Shown: positions 33,263 to 44,722 of the stretch, in pieces
Layout of the letters: each line of letters opens with the position of its first letter
Numbering within the stretch: position 1 is the stretch's first letter
Assembly (NCBI GenBank): GCA_039583875.1
Contig: CM077165.1
Location: 72,156,757 to 72,220,756, forward strand
DNA: 64,000 nucleotides
Direction of reading: 5' to 3'
Source: Platanthera guangdongensis
Lineage: Eukaryota; Streptophyta; Magnoliopsida; Asparagales; Orchidaceae
Program-made: the position numbers and the translations under genes
Notes under the pieces: generated by a model
What the model was told of the DNA's origin: nothing
Databases searched by the model: none
Seen by the model: the letters and a program-made list of their open reading frames with translations, nothing else

Positions 33263-35065
33263 TAAAAGTTATTAGAGTAGTAGACTAAACCACCTAGAAG
33301 GGGGTGAATAGGTTTATTGTTACCTTATTATTTTTATTAATTGTTTTAGGTTAAAATTCACAATGATAGAAAGCACACTAATATTTGTAATTGTTCCCCA
33401 AGGTATGAGTATATCCACTCTACCTCCCACCTTTATAATTGTGTGTTAGACAAGGTAATCTTCTCTAAACTTGGCTCAAAGTGCTTACAACATAGAACCC
33501 TCAGGATCTCTCAGGCTTCCTCCCATCCCTACCTCAGGCCATAGTCCTACACACTCAGAGTAATCTTTACTCCTACAGCTCAGTGATCCACCAGATCACC
33601 TACCTCAGACATATCAAGAAGGCCTACAACTCAGGCTAGGAGGATAGACCTACACTTAGAGATAATAAATCTCCTACCTTAGATATTAACCAAGATCATA
33701 CCTCGGATCCTCAACAAGATCCTACAACTCAACCTTTATAATTTAGACTTACAACTCGGATCACTGATGATCCTACAGAAGGAGTGAATGTTTAATGATG
33801 ATTGACTCCATGGAGAATGTTCTCTGAGTTTTCCTTTTCCTAAACTTAGAAAGCTAAGTTCTTACTTTTTCATAACAACAAGATTGATGATCTACAAATT
33901 TGTTCTGCTTGTGCTGAGGAGTCAACTGCAGAGTTCTGTTTGTCCAAGCCTTAAATGTTAAAAATGTTGAGTGCAGTGGCATTGAAGATGAACAACATAT
34001 TTTGAATGCTCTACTTCTTCTTCTTCTCATACTGAAAAATACTTCATATACTTGTTGTTAAAGATCTAGATGATTCTCAGTTCTAGAATTATCTTCAAAC
34101 AACCAGCTTCTATTTGTATGTTACAGACCTTCAGATCATCCCAGTGTCAAGGATTCTCAACTCCTCAAGTGTGACTATCCAGAGAGAAAGCTTTATTTAA
34201 TTTCTCTGTAAAGACCACTTTTTGTCAACCGTCCAACGACTCTTTTTTCTATATGGGCAAGCCGAAATTAGTAACTGCAAAGTAGCTTTAACTTTAATTA
34301 TTGTAGTAAAGGCATGCAATGCCATTTATCTTCTAGAACACAAGTCTGACAATTATTTGAATTTTCAATGACATCATCATGACATTCTTGTGGACTTAGA
34401 AGTTTTCAAACCCAGGCATTGAGTGCAGTCAAGTGACTCAACGCAAAAACACTTTGCAGAAAATCTGCATCCTGAGGCAATGAGCGAGTCTTCATCACTC
34501 AATGCATCTGACTTTACAACCTAACTGATAAGGCATTGTGTGAGCCTTCATCACTCAATACTTTTGGACTTGGTAGAATTTTTTCTGTATGAAGGCGTTG
34601 AGTGAAGCTTCTTTACTCAACGCTTCCTGACTTGGCTGAATTTCTTGATGTGATGTTGAGTGATCTTTTGTCACTCAACGCTTCTGTATATAGGCAGTTT
34701 TCCTTTCGAGAAGGCATTGAGTGAACTGTCTTCACTCAATGCTTCTGTCCTTAGACAGATTTCAATTCAGCCACACTGAGGCTTTGACTATTGGATCTCC
34801 TGTCAATGCTTTTTGGAACCTAATATTAAGTGAAGCGAGTTCACTCGATGCTTTTGGACTTAGCCTATTTTCTGCTTATCCAGCATCTTGTCTTGAGTAC
34901 CACTATCATTGTGACCCAGACAACCTGTCTGAGTACGACTATCAATGTAATAGTATACAACCTGCATACAATGAACTTTGAACATATATCAGATACAATC
35001 ATGTGTATACCATTGACCTATGAGCCTTCTTCAAATCTAGGACATTGTGATCAATGGTCCCAACA
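33263..35065 (-). repeat. Copia B 3' LTR
   Basis: A 1.80-kb LTR of the same family as copia A, from TAAAAGTTATTAG (TG start mutated) with a CACCTAGAAGGGGGTGAATAGG element at 33281-33304, to GTCCCAACA. The CTACAACTCAG-type array is at about 33500-33760. The dyad array of GGCGTTGAGTG/CACTCAACGC is at 34430-34860. The left boundary is inferred from the integrase homology ending at 33262. Confidence 0.75.
34430..34860. repeat. GGCGTTGAGTG dyad array (U3 of copia B)
   Basis: Six to seven GCATTGAGTG/GGCGTTGAGTG half-sites, each paired with an inverted CACTCAACGC about 10 bp away. Several CpG-to-TpG/CpA decays are visible. Confidence 0.85.
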
Positions 35066-35255
35066 ATCTCCTACAATTTTAAGAAGTCAGAACCCTAGTC
35101 AATGATATACACTACCATATGAAAGATATAATCATTCATAACAAACAAGAGCAATAATTGACACATAATCAAAAGTGTGATTAATATATAAAATGATAAT
35201 TATAAACAGTCGGTGTGCTTATAATAAACTTTATTTCCTAGATCCCTTAAGGAAC
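35066..35255 (-). other. Copia B 3' untranslated region
   Basis: The sequence between the 3' LTR and the ORF3 stop. It begins ATCTCCTACAATTTTAAGAAG, an eroded version of the ATCTCCCCCTATTTGG polypurine-tract complement seen at the same place in copia C and E. There is no gene. Confidence 0.65.
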
Positions 35256-36653
35256 CTAATACATAAACATTTCAGGTTCCTTGATAACTATGCCCTTGCT
35301 TGGTTTCTTAGCAGTCTTTTCATCAGCACTAGACTTCTTTTGCTTTTGTTTTTCAAAGTAACTGTAAAGCTTTGAGAAGTATTTGCTTGGATCAAGAGCA
35401 TCTGGTGGCACTGCACCTATCTTCTTGTCTCTTCATAACTTTCTTCTTGCCTCTTCATTTCTTTCCAGCTTAGCCCGTTCTAGGGAACTATATAGCTTTC
35501 CCCTTTCAATTTTGTTTTCTTGATTTGATCCCAGGATAACAGAATTATAGCTCTTGATTGCGGACTCCATCTTTCAAAGTAAGACCTAGTTTCCATGTCT
35601 TCTCGATACCACTTTTTGCTTAGTATGACCTCTTCATCTTCTTTAGAAATAGATTTGTCTACGGATCTTGTTATCTGATCAATTATGGGGCTGAAGGTAG
35701 GGATATTAGCAATAGCAGCAGAGAGTTCAACCCACTGATCCCCATACTGATCACCATACTGATCACCATACTGATCACAATACTGATCACCATCAGACTG
35801 TTCTTCTGGAAGAGGAGTAGGAACAACATTATCATATGAATATTATTCAATTCCCAAAGATCCCCTGATCATATTGGTGACCCAAACAACATTCTCAGTG
35901 TTTGCTTAGATAATTTCCTTCTCCCCCTTTATGACTTCTTTAGACGTAGTAGTAGTCAGGGAGTTCTTGGCTATAGAGAGTCTTTCATCCAGAAAATTGA
36001 GCCCCTTTTATAACATGATTCTTAACCTCCAGCATGTGATCATCCAGAATTTGTGGGCATGCATCCATTCTTCTCTCCAGAGTTATCTTGTGTATTTTCG
36101 TGAGGTTATTTTGCATATTATGTACCATTTCCATGTTGTTAGAATGATGCTTTGATTCTCTATTATATCATTATGTGTTTTCCTGATTTCCTTAAGCTTG
36201 CATTCAGTATAGTTACAGCGGGGGCAGTTCTCATGAAGAATGAAACTTTGTTGTCCTTTAGCAAGTTTACGTCAAATCTGATTGACTTGATATCTATAGA
36301 TATATCATTTCTCAGCTACTTGATGGAATCATCAACATAATGCTCTAGTTGTCTCCTCTGGCCATCCAGCAGACCTTTTAGTTCAACCAAGAATGTGGAG
36401 GACATTGGATAATCCTGATGAGATGCCCCTTAAAAGCATACCTCATGATCATTATCCCTTACTACTTCCATGGATTCTAAGTCAGCCATCATGTACTCAG
36501 AGGAATGTTCAACAACATCAGTCTTTGTCTCAGCAACCTCAGGTTCAACATCCTCATATATGTCAATAACATTTTCAATTTCTGAGCTGAGAGCTCTATT
36601 GGAATCTCCCCCTCAACATCTGTACTCCCTATATAAGCTTGTTGGTCTGTGTC

Positions 36654-38376
36654 TGTTGGGTATTATATTCACAATAACCCTGAATTGTGACTGTATTTGA
36701 TATTGTATTTGTAGTTATGTACTTGCAGGTTTTCAATGCTAAGTATACACCAATGTCAGGTTATAGTGGGTCTGTAAACACGGGACTACACAATGTAATC
36801 TCTCATTGTGTAGGCCATGGTGTTGACTCACGTGTAATCTCTCTATTTGGGTGTACTTCTATGCCAGATACATGAGGAGGTTCAAGGAAGAAGAAGAGCT
36901 TCATTCCACAAAAACAGAATTTTACCCAAGTAAAATTCATCGAGTACCATAAGGGATATTCGTCGAATTCATCGAGTATCATTGATATTCGTCGAATTCA
37001 TCGTATATACTTACTATCACTCATCGAATTCATCTTATATACTTATGTAGAATTTCTGAAATAATTAGAAAAAATGGTTAAGTAAAATTGGTCGAGTATC
37101 ATCAAGTATACTCGTCGAATGTATCTAACGATACTCGCCAAATTTGTCGAATATACATAGCGATACATGTCGAATTCATTGAATCATCTCGACGCTACTT
37201 ATATGATTTTTCTTAAGGCAAATTCGTCGTATATCTTGGCGTCAAGTGCATATACTGCTTCAATGACGTCGAGTGTGTCAACTGCGATGCGTCGAGTGCA
37301 TTGAGTGCATGGATGGTGTCGAGAGCATCGATAATGTTGAGTGCGTTGAGTCTGCTTGCCTATACTCGACGAATTTGTCGAATATACTAGCTGATACTCG
37401 ACGAATTCGTCGAGTATGACTTGAACCTTGGCGTTGAGTGGCTGGCTAGCTTGAGCTGAATTTCTCTAAGTCATTTTCGTCGTATATCAATGACTATTCG
37501 GCGAGTATACTAGCGATACTCGACGATACTAGACGAATTTGACTTAGGTCATTTTTTCGAAAATTTTGCAAAACCAGGCTTGGGTTGCGGCGGCCATGCA
37601 CAGTGTTTTCTAGGTCTCGTTTTTGGAAATTTTTTTATAGCCGTTGTTATTGAACGTTGTCTATATATATTTAGGACGGATTCCTAGTCCTGCTAGTTAT
37701 TTTATTGCACTTATTTTTGAAATCAATAATTTTTTCCAAAAAGGATAAAACCGTAGGCCTTCTATGCGATACACGACTTCTCCGATCGGCCGTCAACAAC
37801 AAACGCTATACGATTCAATCTTCATCGATCTCTACGACTTGATTGCTACTCTCTGAAGATTTTTATTCCTCCAGATATAGTCGATTGAAGATTCAAGATT
37901 CAAGGTCTTCCAAGAATTTCTACTTTCCGAGTTCTCCAGAATTTTCAAGATATACCTTTTCGAAGAACGTCAGAGTGAAGACTTGTAATCTTTATTATAT
38001 TGTTATATTCCTTTACATATTGTAGGTGATTTTTCTCCGAGTTGTAGATCTGTTTGTGGTTTGAGTCGTAGATCCGTTTGTGGATCGAGTTGTAGGAGAG
38101 ATTGTTCTCCGAGTAGTAAGAGGTTTGTCTCCAAGTTGTAGGCGTTGTTGCTCCGAGGTGTAAGATTTGAAGAAATCTGAGTTTGGTGAAGTAGCCTAAT
38201 CTAGCCCTCCGTGGTAGATAGACGAGGCGGGAAAGTGAATCTACCCAACCCGGGAAACCGGTATAAATCTCGGTGTTTGTGTGCTTATTGTTTTAAGTAA
38301 TTTTATTCCGCGAAAAGACACAGACAACACCTATTCACCCCCTCTAGGTGATTTAGGTAGATGCAAGATACTTTCA
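36654..38376 (+). mobile_element. Solo copia LTR, TTCGTCGAGTAT family, TSD GTGTC
   Basis: A 1723-bp LTR, TGTTGGGTATTAT to GATACTTTCA, with GTGTC on both sides (36649-36653 and 38377-38381). In plus sense it has dyads of TTCGTCGAGTAT at about 36930-37560, TATATATATTTAGG at 37663-37676, a CCGAGTTGTAG leader array at 38030-38200 and a C-run hairpin (CACC...TAGGTG) near its end. No internal region remains. Confidence 0.92.
36930..37560. repeat. TTCGTCGAGTAT / GACGAATTC dyad array (U3)
   Basis: Numerous copies of ATTCGTCGAATTC, TTCATCGAGTAT and ATACTCGACGAA. It includes a perfect 24-bp palindrome at 37394-37417 (half-site ATACTCGACGAA). A middle patch at 37250-37350 has GTCGAGTGCATTGAGTGC motifs resembling the copia A/B array. 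Confidence 0.85.
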
Positions 38377-39671
38377 GTGTCAACTGTGATAGGAGCATCT
38401 TCATTCACTGGAACAAGAATTTGCTCCCCCTCTACTTGAGGACAGAATAATATCACCTCAGGAGGATCTGGAGTTTGATCAATCCAGCTCTGCATATTTT
38501 CAATGAAGGAATCAAGCTGGTCTTATATTGATTGAACTTGCTCCCGCTCAGTAGGAGTATTTATTTGAGTAGTCTCCCCCTCAATGACTGTACAGATCTT
38601 TTCCACCATATTTCCATTCATTCTTTTCATTATTTATACTAGAGTGTCTTCAGATTGAGAGCCATTAAGTTGAGTGTTTGCTGCAGGTTCTGAGGACATA
38701 GAAACCCGAGGACTCATATTTCTTCTAATCTCTTCAGAGGAATCAGACAATTGAGGGTAATGAGGCTCTTTCTCTCTACTCTCAGAAGAGATGCTTTCAG
38801 TGCTTTATTCAGTGATTATAACTTCCTTCTTTTTCTTCTTGACAGTTGTTTGTTGGTGTGGAGGCAATACTTTGTCCCATCTGTCAAACATCTTAGACTC
38901 CATTCTTCTCATATGATCGATCTTTGTTCCTAATCTCACATTGAGGATTCCTAGAACAGTAACATATAAGTATAGGTAAAAAATTCTTCCCAGGTTTAGC
39001 TCTGGAATACATTACATAACCCTATCAAATAACAACTTTTCCCAGTCAGTTCTTTTAGATAGAATTATCCTTGTCATTATTTCAATCATTTTCCTGGAGA
39101 TCTTGTCATGGGGCCCTATTTTTTATATCAGAGCTTTGCCTATAACATCTGCTAGAAACTTTCCTTTGAGATTCATTTCTTTTCTTAGAATAGAGCTAGT
39201 GGTGTGCTTGGAAAGACTACACCACTTGAGGACGAATTTCATATCATCCTGATATAGTTATTCTTCTTCATCATCTGACGGTCAGAACTTGGGCAGATTT
39301 AGGGCTTTGCTCAGCCTTTTGGAAGTCATCTTGATCTTGTGTCCATTGATAGATGACTTGATTTTCTTGAAGGATGAGTCTACAGTGACATTCAAACAGA
39401 GTTCAAGAACTTATAGCTTCCATATCGAACTTGACTCTGATAGAACAAATTCTAGGTCAGCGACCTGCAGTAAGTGGAAAACGAGTTGTACTTCCTTTGG
39501 AGCTTCGTTGAATCCATTTCTTACCAACTCAGAACCCTCGAAAAGGAAATCCATTCCTTTTGGCACCATTGCACCTTTGAAATTCTGGATTTTGCTAGGG
39601 ATCTTTTCACAGGGTGGCGGAGAGTCGAAAAGGGCTAGGAATAGTGTATTTTATTTTAAGCACAAAAACTC

Positions 39672-39680
39672 CTATTTATA
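39672..39680 (-). promoter_or_regulatory. Internal TATA box upstream of copia B ORF3
   Basis: The minus strand reads GTATAAATAGG, 103-111 bp upstream of ATG 39569. It matches in place and spacing the box in copia A and C. Confidence 0.65.
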
Positions 39681-39799
39681 CTTACCATTATTTGAGGAAG
39701 TGGAGAGGCCCGTACCTGTCGTGTTTGACATGATTTGATCAACAATTGAGATTAATTCTGGAATATACTCGTAATCAAAATATCCAGAGTGGATTCGTG

Positions 39800-39960
39800 G
39801 AGTGGTCTCGACGCACTCGACACCTGAAGTTGTCTCAGCACACTCGACGCCTGAATACTTAGTCTTAGCACACTCGACACCTGAAGTTGTCTTAGCACAC
39901 TCGATGTCTGGACACTTAGTCTCAATGCACTCGACACTTAGACACTTAGTCCAAATCTTC
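39800..39960. repeat. Internal GGCGTCGAGTGCG array of copia B
   Basis: Five to six copies of GCACTCGACGCCTGAAGTTG-type units and GACACTTAGTC spacers upstream of the internal TATA box, homologous to 20850-21000. Confidence 0.8.
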
Positions 39961-40019
39961 CTTCATATCCTACAAGGGTCAATTCTGCCTGCAATATATA
40001 TGTATGAAAAGGCAATGAT

Positions 40020-42398
40020 GCCGCTTGTCTGTCTCTAGCGACAAACTCAAGATTTATGTCTTCCCTTTCCACATGCTCTCTAATGAAATGGTCATTAATC
40101 TCTATATGCTTAGTCCTGTTATGAGATACAAGATTCCTAGCAATAGAGATTGCACTAGAAGAATCACAAAATAAGGAAGTTTTACATAGCTGGTGATTGT
40201 ATCCTTGGAGTTGATAATGAATCCATGGTAGTTGTGTATAACAGTTTCTAGCTGAGATATATTCTGATTCAGCTGTTAAGATGGTAACACTAGTTTGTTT
40301 CTTGCTACTCGAAGATACAAGTCTTCACCCTAGAAATTGACAGGTTCTAGAGGTGCTTTTCCTGTCTTATCTACAACCTGCAAAAGCTGCATCTGAATAC
40401 CCAATTAGTTCAAAATCATTATTCTTAGGGAACCATAGACCAAGATCAGGTGTGCCCTTGAGATATCTCAGAATTATTTTTGCTGCAAAATAATGAGACT
40501 CTTTAGGGCTCCCCAGGTATTTAGCACAAACACATGTAGCATACATGATGTCTGGCTACTAGAAGTCAAGTAGAGGAAGGAGCTAATTATGCCTCTATAT
40601 AAGCTTTCATCAACAGTTTCCCGAGTCTCATCCTTGTCTATTGACACACTTGACCCCATATGAGTTTTCATTATGGAGGCACTCTCCATTCCAAACTTCT
40701 TAATTAACTCCTTAGTGAATTTAGACTAAGGGATGAATAGACCATCCTCTGACTGTCTAACTTGGAGGCCCAAGAAGTACTTGAGTTCACTCATACTGCT
40801 CATCTCAAACTGCCCTTGCATAAGTTTAGCAAACTTCTTCCAGAGACCATCATCAGTAGACCCAAAATTATGTCATCTACATAAATTTGTATTAGAATGA
40901 TCTTACCCTTGACTTCTCTAAGGAAAAATGTCTTATCTATTTTTCCTCTTGATAATTTATTTTTAATGAAAAATCTAGATAGAGTTTCATACCATGCCCT
41001 ATGGGCTTGTTGCAACCCATACAAAGCTTTTCTTAGCTTAAACACATAATCAGGAAAGTTAGAGTTAACAAAAACTGAGGGTTGCTCAACATAGACCTCC
41101 TCTTTTAGTTCACCATTTAGGAAAGCTGACTTAATATCCATTTGGTAGACCTTAAAACCTTTATGTGCGACATATGCAAAAAATTGTCTTATTGCTTCCA
41201 ACTTAGCAACTGGTGCAAAGTTTAATCAAAGTCAATACCTTCCTCTTGTATGTATCCCTTGGGAACTAGTCTAGCTTTATTTTTGATGATAACAACATTC
41301 TCAACAAGTTTATTCCTATAAATCCCCATGGTTCTAATGATGTTAAAAGTCAATGAGATCGGGGAACCGACTTCCAGACTTTATATATCTTGAATTGGTT
41401 CAGTTCTTCTTGCATATCCACCTTCCAAAATGGATCAATTTTGGCATCTTCAAACCTCTTTGTTTCATCTTAAGACAGAAAGCATGAATACATAGCAATG
41501 TTGAGGCTTCTGCCCCTAATTATGACACCTTGGCTTTCATCTCCTATGATATAATCTCTACGATAATCCCTCAAATGTCTAACAGTTATTGACATTCTAT
41601 CTTCAGCAACATGAACTTCAATGGTTGAATCCTGCTGGTCTTCAGCTATGTCCTGTGTATTTGGATCTTCTTCGGGGATGAGTACACCATCATCTTCTTC
41701 TTGGGCAGTATGAGGAGTGTCCTTGATGGTTAGTTTATCCATCTTCAATTCTATACCTGCAGATCTAGAGGAGCTTGGCAGCTCACTATTAATCATAGAA
41801 AATTCATCAAATACTACATTCACAGACTCTTCTATATGTTGGTTCTTCAAGTTATAGACTCTATAAGCTTTGTTGTGGTTGATGTACCCAACAAAAATTC
41901 TCTCATAGGATTTAACAACAAACTTAGTCAAGTAGGGCTTTCAATTTTTGAGCACAAAACACTTGCTTCCAAATATCCTAAAGTATGCCAAATTTGGTTT
42001 TGTCTTTTATAATCTCATAAGGAGCCTTCTTATGAAACTTGTTGATAGAAACTTTATTCAGGACATGACAAGTAATGTTTATTGCCTTAACCAAGAAGTA
42101 CTCTATGAGATAAGTGTCACTGAGTAGTGTCCTGCCAGCTTCTATAAGAGTACTATTTTTCCTCTCTACAATCCCATTTTGCTGGGGTATTCTTGGAGAA
42201 GAAAACTCCTAAGAATACCTTGCTCTCTACAAAACTTTATCATGCCTTCAGACTAAAATTTAGTACCATGGTCACTTCTGATTTTGACCACAGAGTTGTC
42301 CTTTTCATTCTGAACTTGCCTTACAAAGGTCAAAAATATGTCTAGGGTTTCATACTTTTTCTTGAGAAAGAAAACCCAAACAAATCTGGAGTAGTCAT
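40020..42398 (-). pseudogene. Copia B pol: RNase H, RT, integrase C-part
   Basis: On the minus strand, RT carries [58 protein letters not shown] and IYVDDIILG. The RT/RNase H pieces are at 40474-40689. The integrase C-terminal region and linker (VKSYERIFVGY, DEFSMINSELPSSSRSAGIELKMDKLTI) are at 41470-41931. The frame is broken by scattered stops and single-base shifts. The integrase is cut at 42398 by copia C and resumes at 55452. Confidence 0.85.
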
Positions 42399-44448
42399 TG
42401 AAAGATATTGTACCTAAACACCTAGAGGGGGGGGGGGTGAATAGGTGACTTGAATCTTTTTAACTTTTTAGGCTGAATTCAGAATCTAACACAGAATTAT
42501 AACTACTTTAATACAGCACACATTCAGCAATCACAGCATTCCACAGCACACAGTAGACACACAGTTTTATAGTGGTTCCCCAAGGTTTGGGTACATCCAC
42601 TTTCCCCCTTTGCCTATCTAGCAGTGTACTAGATTCGGCCAAACTCCTCCACTATCTAAGAACCCCAAAATAGGTTCCTACAGCTCAGGCCCAAGGCCCT
42701 ACAACTCAGCTTCTTCACAAAGCCTATACTTAGCCACCAAGGCCTACACTCAGCCACCAAGGCCTACACTCAGCCACCAAGGCCTACACTCAGCCACAAT
42801 AGGCCTACACTCAGAGATTCCAATCTCCTACACTCAGGCACACAAGCCCTACACTCAGCCTTTATAATTACAGGCTTACAAAGACTCAGATCCCTAACGA
42901 TCCTACAAGATAATTTGAATACAAAATGTTTACTCAACAACTCAGAGATAAGAGAGAAGAATTGTGAGTTTCTTGATGAGTTCTTGGAAGAACTCAGCTG
43001 AAATCAATCTGACTTGGCTTTCTTCAAAGCTTCTTGAATGTAGAACTCAATAAGATTGACCTCTTCTGCAGTTGATCCTTGATCTCTGCTACTTAAGATT
43101 CAGAATAAATCTGAACCCTTCTTCTCAGCCTTGTTCCAACGGCTGACTTCTTGGATGGAGCTCTCTCTCTCCAACTTCTTAGATCTTCACTAGATTCTTC
43201 AAGGAATAGCTAGATCTTCTTTGTATATTGATCACTTGTACTTGTGTTCAATCAACAACTTCAACAACAGTTTCTGTAGACTGTATAAGCCTATTTATAG
43301 GCCTTCTTCATGGTAATCGGCTGGACCGGTCCATAACAGATTTCTGACAACTCTGACAGGTGCAGTAGACCGGCTGGAATGGCAGCTGTCAAGTCATCCA
43401 GTCAGTTCTTGAAAATTCTGTAACTGTCTGTAAGTGTCGAGACTGTCTGTCTTTAAGTGTCGACACATATAGACCAAGTGTCGACACAAGTTGTCTAAAT
43501 GTCGACACTAGCCTACAAGGTGTCGACACAACTCCTTGTGTTGTAGATTTTATATCTCGACACTGCTTCTTCTTCATGTGTCGACACTGACAATGTGTGT
43601 CGACACAAGTACTTGTACTTCAGTATATTGCTGAATTCTTGTAAGTGTCGACACATCTCCTTTGTGTCGACACATCTTCATGTGTTGAATCTGTCAGTGT
43701 CGACACAGCTTCTTGGTGTCGACACATGTCTTCAGTGTTGATACTTGCTGAGTGTCGACACAGCTCCTTGTGTCGACACATCTTCTTCTGTTGAGACTTT
43801 TGCTGAGTGTCGACACATCTCCTTTGTGTCGACACTTGTACTTAGAATATTCTTGAACTTTGCTAAGTGTCGACACAGCTCCTTGTGTCGACACTTTCTT
43901 CAAGTGTTGAATCTTCAGCTGAGTGTCGACACATTGTTCTGGGTGTCGACACTTACTTCAAGTGTTGACTCTTCTGATGTGTGTCGACACATTCTTCTGG
44001 GTGTCGACACTTATACTTAGTCTCTGCTGACTTTTGCTGAGTGTCGACACAGCCTCCAAGTGTCGACACTTTTTGATGTAGACACAGTTTCACTCGGTGT
44101 CGACACAACTGCTAAGTGTCGACACAGCTTTACTGGCTTTTCTTCATTGAGTGTCGACACAGCTCCTTGTGTCGACACTTTCTGTCTGGTGTCGACTCTG
44201 CATCCCTGGTGTCGACACAATGACTCCAAGTGTCGACACTGCTTGCCTGGGTGTCGACACAAGTCTTCTTAAGTGTCGACACTTTCCCTCTGGGTGTCGA
44301 CACATGGACATAGAAACTTTTACATCTTTCCTGCAAATACTTAACCTGCACATGTAAACTCAAAACACATCAAACACATTTTGATGTATATCATTGAGTT
44401 GGGTGAGGCTTCTTCAAATCAGGTACATTTACACAAATGTATCCAACA
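42399..44448 (-). repeat. Copia C 3' LTR
   Basis: A 2050-bp LTR from TGAAAGATATTG to GTATCCAACA. It contains the G-run hairpin (42419-42446), four 20-bp CCTACACTCAGCCACCAAGG units within a CTACACTCAG leader array (about 42650-42900), a TATA box at 43291-43299 and the palindrome array at 43457-44303. Confidence 0.95.
43457..44303. repeat. GTGTCGACAC palindrome array (U3 of copia C, 3' LTR)
   Basis: About 30 exact copies of GTGTCGACAC by eye. The first four start at 43457, 43478, 43499 (one-off) and 43520, a 21-bp period. Later copies come in pairs 18-20 bp apart with 33-58 bp between pairs. Spacers share CTCCTTG, TTGCTGA and TTCTTC words, so the higher-order unit is about 60 bp. Confidence 0.95.
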
Positions 44449-44722
44449 ATCTCCCCCTATTTGGAGAAGTCATAACCCTTAGTCAATGATATACACCATA
44501 CAGAATAAAATCAAGTATGATGTAAAACAGGATTATGTAATCAGGAAAGAACATCACATGTATTAAACAAACATGCATATACAGATAACATCTCAGAACA
44601 ATTATGAAATAGATTTAAAACACATCATATTGTTCTCACAACTTTGTAATATTCATAATACAAAAGTTTTACATAGTGTTAACATCAAAAGATTACATAG
44701 TAAACTTAAAAAAATTTCTATG
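44449..44722 (-). other. Copia C 3' UTR and polypurine tract
   Basis: The minus strand reads CCAAATAGGGGGAGAT directly against the 3' LTR (plus 44449-44464): a polypurine tract. The rest, up to the ORF3 stop, is AT-rich with no gene. Confidence 0.85.

Larger units (their letters stand above)
35256..39569 (-). pseudogene. Copia B ORF3, split by a solo LTR
   Basis: The frame starts at ATG 39569 (MVPKGMDFLF...) and ends at a TAG at 35256-35258 after GIVIKEPE. Coding DNA occupies 38382-39569 and 35256-36653; removing the LTR and one TSD rejoins TCTGTGTC with AACTGTGATAGG, matching copia A at about 2030-2055. Stops and frameshifts are many. A 12-bp unit (ATACTGATCACC) is repeated about four times at 35741-35790. 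The predicted protein resembles copia C ORF3 in its N-terminal 100 residues and its C-terminus. Confidence 0.8.

Noticed and set aside
43457..44303. CRISPR-like array (short repeats with about 10-bp and 25-45-bp spacers)
   Set aside because: The repeat is a 10-bp palindrome with related spacers inside a eukaryotic LTR; there are no cas genes and no unique spacer set.
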